Positions 15,220 through 22,338 of a stretch of 33,863 bases of DNA are shown one piece after another; the stretch's first letter is position 1; every line of letters begins with the position of its first letter. The notes beneath the pieces were generated by a model. It was not told the origin of the DNA. It was given only the letters and a program-made list of their open reading frames with translations, and searched no databases. A program made the position numbers and the translations under genes. Origin of the DNA: CAYHSY01 sp964359435 (GTDB lineage Bacteria; Patescibacteriota; Minisyncoccia; UBA6257; JAUSGH01); the NCBI GenBank assembly GCA_964359435.1, contig CAYHSY010000001.1:1-33863 (forward strand), in the 5' to 3' direction.

Positions 15220-15959
15220 TTACTTTACATGGTACAGGAGCCACGAGAGCAGAACATCGCCCTCGTCATTCACCGCCGGACACCCACACGTCGTGTCTTG
15301 TCGGTTCATAAGCGCGAGCATTTCATTATCCGTTGTCTCAAGGGCGCCGGCAGAAGATGCGCCCCGCATATAGAGTTGGTGGGGGATCCAATCGTCTCCA
15401 TCCCGGTATTTGACCAGGACCATGATCTTGCCTGATTTTACGGAGACGATGACCTCGACTTCGACCACGCGGCAGGATGCTGACTCCGAAAGTTCCTTGG
15501 CGTATTCCATCCACCGTTTCATTTGGTTTGCGTCCGCGAACTCGTGCTTCTCGGAAGCTGCCTGGAGCTCTGTGGCCACCTCGGCCAAGACCCTACGGCC
15601 GCCATTGGTGAGCATGGGCAGATCGTTCTCTTCGTGATTGGCTACCTCGCCGACTCGCGACGCCGCCCTCTGAAGGGCTTCGCGCTGGGGGCTCTTTGCC
15701 GCTTCGCGCTTGGCGCCCTTTTCCAGGCGATTCGCGAGATCGCGGCAATTGTCCAGAACCTGTTTGTTCAGTTTGGCATCGCCGAGGAACTGGTTGACTT
15801 CCGCGACCAAGTCCTTCACGGCGCCTTCGCTGGTGGAAGTGCTTTCGAATCGTTGGAACTTAACCTCGGGTTTGTCGTCGGCAGCCGAGANNNNNNNNNN
15901 GATGCGATGGAAATGGCCAGAGAGAGCATCAGGGCAGAGGAGCAAAGTTGACGGAACAT
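15220..15959 (-). CDS. secreted unknown protein interrupted by assembly gap
   Basis: Ten Ns at 15891-15900 break this gene. Left of them a long frame encodes a soluble, Lys/Glu/Ala-rich helical region and a C-terminal beta-like part with Cys pairs (TTCGCPAV). Right of them an ATG at 15959 with GGAGG eight bases upstream opens a signal peptide (MFRQLCSSALMLSLAISIA). The two halves are out of frame across exactly ten bases, so the N run is a placeholder; a true gap of 3n+2 bases would join them. A good promoter (16016-16044) and terminator frame the unit. An exported protein of roughly 245 residues, function unknown. Confidence 0.6.
15891..15900. other. assembly gap (10 N)
   Basis: A run of ten Ns, a scaffolding placeholder of unknown true length that falls within the signal-peptide region of the secreted protein. 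Confidence 0.99.
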
Positions 15960-16015
15960 AGGAATTCCTCCCGAAAATGAGACTTGGATTTGGCGAAGAA
16001 CAACTACTAATGTCG

Positions 16016-16044
16016 AATATAATCCTACCGGCCTTGAAATGCAA
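16016..16044 (-). promoter_or_regulatory. promoter of the secreted unknown protein
   Basis: Leftward TTGCAT (16039-16044), 17 bp, TATATT (16016-16021), about 55 bases before the SD-supported ATG. Confidence 0.65.
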
Positions 16045-16054
16045 GGGGTATAGA

Positions 16055-16086
16055 AAAATCCCCCGACGGAAGGTTTCCGGCGGGGG
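16055..16086 (-). terminator. terminator of the SixA-like gene
   Basis: CCCCCG / CGGGGG (16060-16065 with 16081-16086) with inner GGAA/TTCC, followed by a short T run in the leftward RNA. Confidence 0.8.
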
Positions 16087-16110
16087 CTATGTCTCGAATT
16101 ATTTGATTCT

Positions 16111-16554
16111 TTATGCTAAAGAGATGGTTTTGGCCTCGCAATCAATTATCCAGGCCTTCCCGTGTCGGATTTCTTCGGGGTGCAGTTCGACTCCAAGCTT
16201 TTCCTGGGCGAAGCGTTTTGGAAGTTCTCCGGTATTTTCCAGATGGGTGACCAAGATCAAGGCATCGACTTCCATCAGTCCATCAATAAGGGCTATGACC
16301 TGGTTGGGGGTATCGGGATGTCCCGCATAGCAAGAAGACAGGGTTGCTTGTATCTCCGGTCGGACGTCCAGGGTGTCGGCCAGAATCTTGGCGCTTTGAA
16401 CCGCGCGGGTATCTGGGGAGCTCAAAATACGAGTCGATCCCCCTTTCAGTATCCGCTTCAACTCGTTCGCCAATTCGGTGACTTGTCCCTTTCCTTTTTC
16501 GGTTAGTTCATCACAGCTGGCGTGGCCATGACGGGCCACAACAAGGTACTTCAT
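16111..16554 (-). CDS. SixA-like histidine phosphatase
   Basis: 147 residues of the branch-1 histidine phosphatase superfamily. The nucleophile motif is RHGHA (His9), SSPDTRAVQSA gives the phosphate-binding Arg50, and VTHLEN supplies the second His (104). Its small size and the RHGHA motif are those of SixA, which in E. coli dephosphorylates a phosphohistidine. No His-phosphotransfer partner is visible here, so the substrate is open. The start is certain: GGGGAGG lies six bases before the ATG. Monocistronic with its own terminator. Confidence 0.85.
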   Translation of the reverse strand: MKYLVVARHGHASCDELTEKGKGQVTELANELKRILKGGSTRILSSPDTRAVQSAKILADTLDVRPEIQATLSSCYAGHPDTPNQVIALIDGLMEVDALILVTHLENTGELPKRFAQEKLGVELHPEEIRHGKAWIIDCEAKTISLA

Positions 16555-16871
16555 GGCCGCCTCCCCTTATCAAGCGCCTTGAAATAATCTCGCTCTGTAC
16601 CAGACGATCGGATCTTGGAATGTGCAGCCGAGCCGACATAGCTCAGTCTTTCGCTAGGGCCATCGTAGCATGTCAGCTACTGCGTGTAAAATTGATCAAC
16701 CAAAGACGCTATTCTGTAATTATCCGACCGGCTCGCCCCCGGTTAGATTTTTCGTGCTCTCAATTAAAAAAATAATAATGTGCGCGCCGAGCGGATTTAA
16801 CCCCCAATCTGTCAGATTATTATCGGACCGCTCTGTTTTATCTGTGCGCATCACTTGATTTGGAAGAAATG
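16555..16871 (-). other. tRNA-Val trailer region
   Basis: No gene is credible. Leftward from tRNA-Val, GAGCGG and CCGCTC (about 16792-16834) bracket a loop and are followed by a T-rich run near 16765-16780, a likely terminator for the tRNA. A further ACCGG/CCGGT hairpin lies at 16727-16743. Confidence 0.35.
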
Positions 16872-16943
16872 TGGGCGGTGCAGGGTTTGAACCTGCGACC
16901 CCCTCGGTGTAAACGAGGTGCTCTGCCACTGAGCTAACCGCCC
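16872..16943 (-). tRNA. tRNA-Val (anticodon UAC)
   Basis: A complete cloverleaf: acceptor GGGCGGT/ACCGCCC, D-arm with AGTGG, anticodon stem CCTCG/CGAGG with loop TTTACAC giving anticodon TAC, and T-arm GCAGG-TTCAAAC-CCTGC. The discriminator is A; CCA is not encoded. Confidence 0.97.
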
Positions 16944-16968
16944 TAAGCGAGCTATTAATGTTACTCAC

Positions 16969-16997
16969 ATAGTAACAACCGGTGTTGAATATCGCAA
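16969..16997 (-). promoter_or_regulatory. tRNA-Val promoter
   Basis: Leftward TTGCGA (16992-16997), 17 bp, TACTAT (16969-16974), ending 26 bases before the mature tRNA. Confidence 0.5.
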
Positions 16998-17053
16998 TAT
17001 GTGGTACCATTGAACAAGGTTCAAGAGATTATAAGTCATAGGTTTTATTTATT

Positions 17054-17734
17054 ATGGCCAAAGACAATGAAAGGCGCGCGGCAATTGAGATGCGTAAAAA
17101 CGGGCACAGTTATAATTCTATTAAAAAAGTCATAAAAGTTAGCAAAAGTTCATTAAGCAGATGGCTGCAAGATTACCCGTTATCCATAGAGCGGGTTAGG
17201 GAGCTTAGGGATTGGAGTGCGGTTCGTATAGAAAAATATCGTAATACCAGAAAAAGACAAAGAGAAATTAAAGAATTCGGAATTTATCAAGAGCAAAAGG
17301 TTAAAATCCTCCCGTTATCTCCAAGAGACGTGTTTATAGCCGGACTTTTTCTTTATTGGGGTGAGGGCGGTAAAACTAGGCCCTATGATTTAACTATTAC
17401 CAATACAGATCCGGCCGTTCACAATTTTTTTATATATTGGCTCAGGAAAAATTGGGGAATATCAAGATCTCAATTTCATATTATACTTCACCTATACTCC
17501 GATATGAATCCTCAAAAAGAAATGATCTATTGGTCTAAAAAAATACACATACCCATAAGACAATTTTCAAAGCCATATATTAAAAAGACCAATAAATCAG
17601 ACATTGATAGGAAAGGATTGTTTGGCCATGGCACTTGTAATGTCAGGATTTACAATGGGCAACTTGCTAAAGAGGTTCTGATTGGGTTAAAAGTAATAAG
17701 AGATTGCTTTGATAAAAACACAAAGGGCCAGTAG
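17054..17734 (+). CDS. HTH plus LAGLIDADG-like protein, AT-rich
   Basis: 226 residues. Residues 5-40 are a resolvase-like helix-turn-helix (MRKNGHSYNSIKKVIKVSKSSLSRWL). A single degenerate LAGLIDADG-type helix follows at about 93-108 (FIAGLFLYWGEGGK), then an alpha/beta domain ending GTCNVRIYNG. This resembles HTH-homing-endonuclease-like proteins; DNA binding is likely, cleavage is not shown. The gene is much more AT-rich than its neighbours: by my count 11 of 23 Ile codons are ATA (4 of 23 in the Xer gene), with frequent AGA/AGG. Its last ten bases are the 5' end of tRNA-Ile(UAU), and the stop TAG is tRNA bases 8-10. No SD. Probably recently acquired. Confidence 0.7.
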   Translation: MAKDNERRAAIEMRKNGHSYNSIKKVIKVSKSSLSRWLQDYPLSIERVRELRDWSAVRIEKYRNTRKRQREIKEFGIYQEQKVKILPLSPRDVFIAGLFLYWGEGGKTRPYDLTITNTDPAVHNFFIYWLRKNWGISRSQFHIILHLYSDMNPQKEMIYWSKKIHIPIRQFSKPYIKKTNKSDIDRKGLFGHGTCNVRIYNGQLAKEVLIGLKVIRDCFDKNTKGQ

Positions 17735-17797
17735 CTTAGTGGTAAAAGCACCGTCCTTATAAGACGGGGATCGATGGTTCAATTCCATCCTGGCCCA
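17725..17797 (+). tRNA. tRNA-Ile (anticodon UAU)
   Basis: A full cloverleaf: acceptor GGGCCAG/CTGGCCC, D-stem GCTT/AAGC, anticodon stem CCGTC/GACGG with loop CTTATAA, giving anticodon TAT, and T-arm GATGG-TTCAATT-CCATC. Discriminator A, no encoded CCA. UAU reads AUA directly. Most bacteria use a CAU anticodon modified to lysidine by TilS for this job, so the gene is uncommon. It overlaps the 3' end of the AUA-rich gene in front of it, and tRNA processing would cut that mRNA. Confidence 0.93.
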
Positions 17798-17811
17798 CTT
17801 TTATAGTTTGT

Positions 17812-19647
17812 CTATACAGCCAAGGGCTTCAAATTGAATGGCTTGATCAGCGCGTAAAAATCGTCTTGCTCAATCACCTCTTTTCGGAGCAATTCCTTGG
17901 CAATCGCTTCCAGTGCTTTCCGCCGCGTAGCCACAATTTTTTGAGCCGCCTTGTGAGCCCGGTCGATAAAACTGTACACTTCTTCGTCGATGGCTTTGGC
18001 AATGGCCTCGGAATAATTTTGTTCGGTGCCGATTTCGCGGCCCAGGAAAACCATTTCATGTGTCCGGCCATAGGTGATGGGGCCCAGTTTGTCGCTCATA
18101 CCATATCGGGTTACGAGCGCCCGTGTTAGCTCCGACGCTTTTTGGAGGTCGCTGGAGGCACCCGTGGACATTTCGCCAAACACGGTTTGCTCTGCCGCAT
18201 ATCCGCCCATCATCATGGCAATGTCTGACAAAAATTGCGAACGGGTCCGGAGGCGTGTTTCTTCCAGCGGCAGTTTCAGGGTATAGCCGCCGGCTTGGCC
18301 GCGCGAAACGATGGATACTTTATGCACCGGATCGGAATTTTTAAGCGAGGCGGCGACGAGCGCGTGGCCCGCTTCATGATATGCCGTGATCTCACGCTCT
18401 TTCAGGGTGGTGACACGATTTTTGCGCTCCGGTCCGAGCATGACTTTTTCTATGGAGCTGTAAAGGGCGTCCTGGCTGATAAAACGCAAATTTTTTCTGG
18501 CCGTGTGAATCGCCGCTTCATTTAAGAGATTGGCAAGATCCGCGCCGGAAAACCCGGGCGTGCGTATGGCGACCTTCTTGAAGTCGACGTCTTTTTCCAA
18601 GGGTTTATTGGCCGCGTGAATTTTCAAAATGGCCTCACGGTCGGCAATGTCCGGCAAATCCAAAACTACCCGCCTATCAAATCGGCCGGGGCGGAGTAGC
18701 GCCGCGTCCAGGACATCCGGTCGGTTGGTTGCAGCGAGCACTATGACGCGCGTGTCACGTTCAAAACCGTCCATTTCCACCAAAATTTGATTTAAGGTTT
18801 GCTCTCGTTCATCGTGACCACCGCCCAAACCCGCTCCGCGCTCGCGGCCTACGGCGTCAATTTCATCTATGAATAGAATGGAAGGCGCCGCCTTTTTCGC
18901 CGTTTCAAAAGCGTCGCGTGTGCGGGCCGCGCCTACGCCCACAAACATTTCTACGAACTCGGAAGCCGAGATATGGAAGAAGGGGACGCCGCTTTCGCCG
19001 GCGACCGCGCGGGCCAGCAGGGTTTTGCCCGTGCCCGGGTTACCCATCAAAAGCACGCCGCGGGGGATGCGCGCGCCGATATCCAAAAACTTTTTTGGGT
19101 TGCGCAAGAAATCCACCACTTCTTCCAGTTCCTGTTTAGCCTCTCTGAGTCCAGCCACGTCTTTGAAGGTGACGCGATTTTTATATGAAGCGAAAAGACG
19201 CAGATTGGCTTTGCCAAACGTGAATGCCTGGGACACTCCACCCTTGGCTTGCCGCATCACGGACCAGAAGATGGCGACGATGACTATAATAGGAAGCAGT
19301 GTGGGGATGAGGATCCCGAGCCAGAAGCGCAGGCCGGATTCTTCTTTGACTTGAATGGAAACGTCCTGGAGCAGGCGAGCGTCAATCCCTAAATTTTTGA
19401 AAGTATCGGTTAAGCTGGTTTCTGTTTCTTTGCGTGCTTCAGCTTTGGTGCTGTCTTTGAATTCAATGGCCAAATCATTGCCGGAAATTAATATCTTAGC
19501 CACTTGGCCGGCATTTATTTTACCGACCAGCTGATTGATTGAAAGGACTTTGGGCGCATCGCCGCCTTCGATCAAAAATGAAAAAATTACCGTAAAAAGC
19601 AATAATAAAGAAATCGCCCCGAAAATGTTTTTGTATAAACTGTTCAT
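17812..19647 (-). CDS. ftsH: ATP-dependent zinc metalloprotease FtsH
   Basis: Membrane AAA+ protease for quality control of membrane and cytosolic proteins. Two TM helices (9-26, 108-130) flank a short extracytoplasmic domain. The AAA module has Walker A GNPGTGKT (202-209), Walker B ILFIDE (257-262), pore motif FVGVGA and the SRH ending RPGRFDR. The protease has HEAGH at 424-428 and the third ligand Asp500 in GASSDL. 611 residues, typical. ATG without SD; promoter at 19709-19736. It converges on tRNA-Ile with only 14 bp between. Confidence 0.98.
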   Translation of the reverse strand: MNSLYKNIFGAISLLLLFTVIFSFLIEGGDAPKVLSINQLVGKINAGQVAKILISGNDLAIEFKDSTKAEARKETETSLTDTFKNLGIDARLLQDVSIQVKEESGLRFWLGILIPTLLPIIVIVAIFWSVMRQAKGGVSQAFTFGKANLRLFASYKNRVTFKDVAGLREAKQELEEVVDFLRNPKKFLDIGARIPRGVLLMGNPGTGKTLLARAVAGESGVPFFHISASEFVEMFVGVGAARTRDAFETAKKAAPSILFIDEIDAVGRERGAGLGGGHDEREQTLNQILVEMDGFERDTRVIVLAATNRPDVLDAALLRPGRFDRRVVLDLPDIADREAILKIHAANKPLEKDVDFKKVAIRTPGFSGADLANLLNEAAIHTARKNLRFISQDALYSSIEKVMLGPERKNRVTTLKEREITAYHEAGHALVAASLKNSDPVHKVSIVSRGQAGGYTLKLPLEETRLRTRSQFLSDIAMMMGGYAAEQTVFGEMSTGASSDLQKASELTRALVTRYGMSDKLGPITYGRTHEMVFLGREIGTEQNYSEAIAKAIDEEVYSFIDRAHKAAQKIVATRRKALEAIAKELLRKEVIEQDDFYALIKPFNLKPLAV

Positions 19648-19708
19648 AAATTTTTTATTATCCCCCGAGCGGAGTCGAGAGGTTAGCCGATATTTTCAAG
19701 TATACATT

Positions 19709-19736
19709 AGTATAGCGTGTGCCGAAAAGATGTCAA
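19709..19736 (-). promoter_or_regulatory. ftsH promoter
   Basis: Leftward TTGACA (19731-19736, perfect), 16 bp, TATACT (19709-19714). It lies between the divergent ftsH and recombinase genes. Confidence 0.7.
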
Positions 19737-19771
19737 AGATTTTCTGTGTCGCAAAATGTTAAAATAATTAT

Positions 19772-20677
19772 ATGGACGCGCAAAAGCTACTCAAGGCCTA
19801 TTTGGATTATATAGAGGTGGAAAAAAATCGTTCGCCCAAAACGCGCGAAAACTACGAACGCTATTTGAATTTTTTTTTAAGAACGACGGGTATCGCCAAG
19901 CTTAACGGTATTACCGCGCCAGCCATTACCAATTTTCGTCTGCGTCTGGCGCGGGCCGAGACGCCTTCCGGCGAACCGCTCAAAAAATCTACTCAGGCCT
20001 ATTATATCATCGCTTTGAGAAATTTTTTAAAGTATTTAATTAAACAGGGCTATGATGTCCCGCCGCCGGAGGTGGTGGAGCTCCCGCGGCTTGGCGCTCG
20101 TCAGATTGATGTCATTGAATACGCGGAATTGGAGCGATTGCTTGACTCGGTGAAGGGGAGCGGCCTTCGCGGGCTCCGTGATCAGGCGGTTTTGGAACTT
20201 TTATTTTCTACGGGTTTGCGTATTTCCGAACTTTGCCGGCTGAACCGTGAAATCAATTTGGATAAAGGCGAGCTCACCGTGCGTGGCAAGGGCGACAAAC
20301 TACGGATCGTGTTTATCTCGGATAGGGCGCGCGCCGCCATAGAAAAATACCTTGATATCCGTACCGATGCGGATAACGCCTTGTTTGTGAGCATGACCCG
20401 CGCCGCTAAGCCCCGCGTTATAGGCCGCATTATTCCGCGCGCTGTCCAGCGGCTGGTCTCATTCTACGCTCGGAAAGCGGGGATAGTCGGCAAGCGCCTC
20501 ACGCCGCATACCCTGCGGCACATGTTTGCTACCGATTTGCTTTCCAATGGAGCCGATCTCCGGTCGGTGCAGGAACTTTTGGGTCATTCTAACATTTCAA
20601 CTACCCAGATTTATACGCATATTACCAACAAAGAACTAAAAGAAATCCACAAAGCATTTCATGGCAAACGCCGATAA
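19772..20677 (+). CDS. Xer-type tyrosine recombinase
   Basis: 301 residues: N-terminal SAM-like core-binding domain (about 1-100) and catalytic domain with the full set Arg150 (GLRISEL), Lys in RGKGDK (about 172-175), His246-x-x-Arg249 (HTLRH), His272 (LLGHSN) and Tyr281 (QIYTHI). Length and motifs fit XerC/XerD, which resolve chromosome dimers at dif. It could be the sole Xer of a small genome. No element ends flank it, which argues against a mobile-element integrase. ATG without SD. Its 3' end overlaps the next gene by 17 bp, so the two are cotranscribed. Confidence 0.9.
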   Translation: MDAQKLLKAYLDYIEVEKNRSPKTRENYERYLNFFLRTTGIAKLNGITAPAITNFRLRLARAETPSGEPLKKSTQAYYIIALRNFLKYLIKQGYDVPPPEVVELPRLGARQIDVIEYAELERLLDSVKGSGLRGLRDQAVLELLFSTGLRISELCRLNREINLDKGELTVRGKGDKLRIVFISDRARAAIEKYLDIRTDADNALFVSMTRAAKPRVIGRIIPRAVQRLVSFYARKAGIVGKRLTPHTLRHMFATDLLSNGADLRSVQELLGHSNISTTQIYTHITNKELKEIHKAFHGKRR

Positions 20678-21761
20678 GAAAAAAATTCTCATCGCGGTGG
20701 ACGCGCCCGGGCCGGCTGATTCGTTGGCCCCGGTCATTCCCCTTCTCCAAAAAGAAGCGGAGGTGAAAATTATTACAGTTGGCCCCGCGCCAGCCGACCG
20801 GCTTAAGGTTTTTTCGCCTGTGTCGGCCGGAACCGAAAAGGCCGCTCAGAAAATTATGGATGAATTTAAGCCGGATTTATTTTTTGCGACCACCAGTTCC
20901 TTGGTCTACGGGCCCTTCTTAATCTCCGCCTTAACAAAGCACGCGTCGCGCCACGGTATTCCAGTCATCTGCCTTCAAGATTATTGGGGGAATCACAGGC
21001 ATCCCATGAATTCGCTTGCCTTGAAGCATTGGCCCATTATGATGGTTCAGGATGAGATTGGTAAAAGACTTCTTTTAGAAGACCATTATCGCGGTAAAAT
21101 TGTCGTGACCGGTAATCCCGCGTTAGATGCTTTGTCCGGAATCGACGTTTTATCCGTTCGGCGCCGGACGCGCGAAGCATTGAAATTGAAAGGCGAAGAT
21201 TTTTTGATTGTCTACATCGGTCGCGGCACGCCATTTTTCGCCCATGAAGACGAAGTTACATTCGCGTTTTTATCCGCCGCTCTGCGCGCCATGGATAAGC
21301 CGCCCATTTTAATGGTGCGGCCGCATCCGCGTGATGAAGCGCCGAGCCGTTATGAATCCTTGAGCGAGGGCTTGAGGACCATAAACGCGGGTTTTGTGCC
21401 GGAAGTTCATTCGGCTCTGTGTGCCGCCGATTTGGTGGTGGGGATGGACTCCACTAGCCACATTCATGCCATTTATCTGCGTATCCCTACGATGTGCCTG
21501 GTCTTACCGTACGCCGGCCGCGCGCGGCTTGCCAAAATGGGGCTTACGGATTTTCCGCCCGACACTGTGGGCGCCTCCATCGGTTTTTATGAACCCGATA
21601 AGACCGCTTGCGCTTCTTTAATGGAAAAAGTCCGCGATGATAAAAATTTTCGGGCGGCCCTCCGCACGGCGCAAGAAAAGTATTTTCCAATGCCGTCGCG
21701 TGCCGCCCCCCTCGTCGCCTCCGAGGTTTTGAAATTGGTTAAGCACTCCGTCTCAAAATAA
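20661..21761 (+). CDS. GT-B-fold protein, UDP-GlcNAc 2-epimerase/glycosyltransferase-like
   Basis: 366 residues with a two-Rossmann layout. The N-terminal half starts KKILIAVDAPGPADSLAPVI. The linker VTGNPALDAL is typical of UDP-GlcNAc 2-epimerase and related GT-B proteins. The C-terminal half has IGRGTP, RPHPRDE and ADLVVGMDSTSHIHAIYLRIP, the place of the nucleotide-sugar contacts. It probably handles a nucleotide sugar or makes an envelope polymer; the donor cannot be told. It overlaps the recombinase by 17 bp, starts without an SD and ends at the 21764-21801 hairpin. Confidence 0.65.
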   Translation: MANADKKKILIAVDAPGPADSLAPVIPLLQKEAEVKIITVGPAPADRLKVFSPVSAGTEKAAQKIMDEFKPDLFFATTSSLVYGPFLISALTKHASRHGIPVICLQDYWGNHRHPMNSLALKHWPIMMVQDEIGKRLLLEDHYRGKIVVTGNPALDALSGIDVLSVRRRTREALKLKGEDFLIVYIGRGTPFFAHEDEVTFAFLSAALRAMDKPPILMVRPHPRDEAPSRYESLSEGLRTINAGFVPEVHSALCAADLVVGMDSTSHIHAIYLRIPTMCLVLPYAGRARLAKMGLTDFPPDTVGASIGFYEPDKTACASLMEKVRDDKNFRAALRTAQEKYFPMPSRAAPLVASEVLKLVKHSVSK

Positions 21762-21763
21762 AA

Positions 21764-21801
21764 ATCCCCGCTCCATCCCATGGTTGGGGGTAGGCGGGGA
21801 T
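21764..21801 (+). terminator. terminator of the GT-B gene
   Basis: ATCCCCGC / GCGGGGAT (21764-21771 with 21794-21801) with an inner C/G-rich stem. The T run after it is weak (ATTATGAT). Confidence 0.6.
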
Positions 21802-22111
21802 ATTATGATATGGAGTTATCTGTTTACGCATATACGATCGTATATGCGTAAGCGGATACATTGGTTTTGAGTTTAGGTTTAATTTAACATGGCCGCAATT
21901 CAGACGCCTAGTTGGCGCTTGGTCGGTGGCGGACCTAGTTGAGTGTTTGCCGTTTGTGCCCCCAAGAGGAATTTCACTGCTCGCTTAATTCGTCACAGAC
22001 GAATTAAGCTGCGCTTTCAAAACCCTCGGTTCTGAATCATCTCCTACACGGAGGGGATACCTCCGTCTCCCCTCCGACCTACCCCTATTCAAATCCTCTT
22101 GGCAAGTACTG
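21802..22111. repeat. structured intergenic block with tRNA-Leu 3'-end copies
   Basis: No gene seen. It holds a perfect 28-bp palindrome (21824-21851), a 12-bp stem GCTTAATTCGTC / GACGAATTAAGC (about 21983-22009), an ACGGAGG/CCTCCGT hairpin (about 22048-22066) and two partial copies of the tRNA-Leu 3' end: 21952-21970 (19 bp, direct) and 22088-22102 (15 bp, inverted). The CCAAGAGGA/TCCTCTTGG parts can close a long helix around the inner hairpins, so a structured RNA is possible. Confidence 0.5.
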
Positions 22112-22149
22112 AAACTAAAAATACAGCCGTACGGCTATATTTTTAGTTT
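22112..22149 (-). terminator. tRNA-Leu terminator
   Basis: A near-perfect 38-bp palindrome: AAACTAAAAATA and AGCCGT pair with ACGGCT and TATTTTTAGTTT, one C/A mismatch. It directly follows the tRNA-Leu 3' end and ends in T-rich sequence. Confidence 0.85.
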
Positions 22150-22150
22150 G

Positions 22151-22235
22151 TGCCCCCAAGAGGATTTGAACCTCTAATCCCTTTCGGGAACAGCGTTCTA
22201 AGCGCTGCGCGTATACCGGGTTCCGCCATAGGGGC
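22151..22235 (-). tRNA. tRNA-Leu (anticodon UAG)
   Basis: An 85-nt class II tRNA: acceptor GCCCCTA/TGGGGGC, anticodon stem CAGCG/CGCTG with loop CTTAGAA giving TAG, long variable arm (TTCCCGAAAGGGAT) and T-arm AGAGG-TTCAAAT-CCTCT. Discriminator A, no encoded CCA. Confidence 0.97.
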
Positions 22236-22250
22236 AAATAACCACCAGAT

Positions 22251-22279
22251 TTGACTTTTATGCTTATTTTTGCTATAAT
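22251..22279 (+). promoter_or_regulatory. SPFH operon promoter
   Basis: TTGACT (22251-22256), 17 bp, TATAAT (22274-22279), with TGC just before the -10 box (extended -10). The closest match to sigma-70 consensus that I found in the window. Confidence 0.8.
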
Positions 22280-22338
22280 AAGTATATCAGTTGGGAGTGG
22301 ACTTTGACAAGTTAGGCCTCATTTTGTGGGGAAACACA

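Noticed and set aside
16720..17010. 96-residue leftward ORF over tRNA-Val
   Set aside because: Its middle (SSVAEHLVYTEGVAGSNPAPP) is the translated tRNA, a common annotation artefact.
19772..20677. integrase of a mobile element
   Set aside because: The neighbours are ftsH and a cotranscribed GT-B gene, size and motifs fit XerC/D, and no att-bounded cargo is visible.
21873..21951. tmRNA, because the leftward strand contains GCAAACACTCAAC like a tag start
   Set aside because: The reading frame gives no hydrophobic YALAA-type end, and no tRNA-like domain pairs around it.
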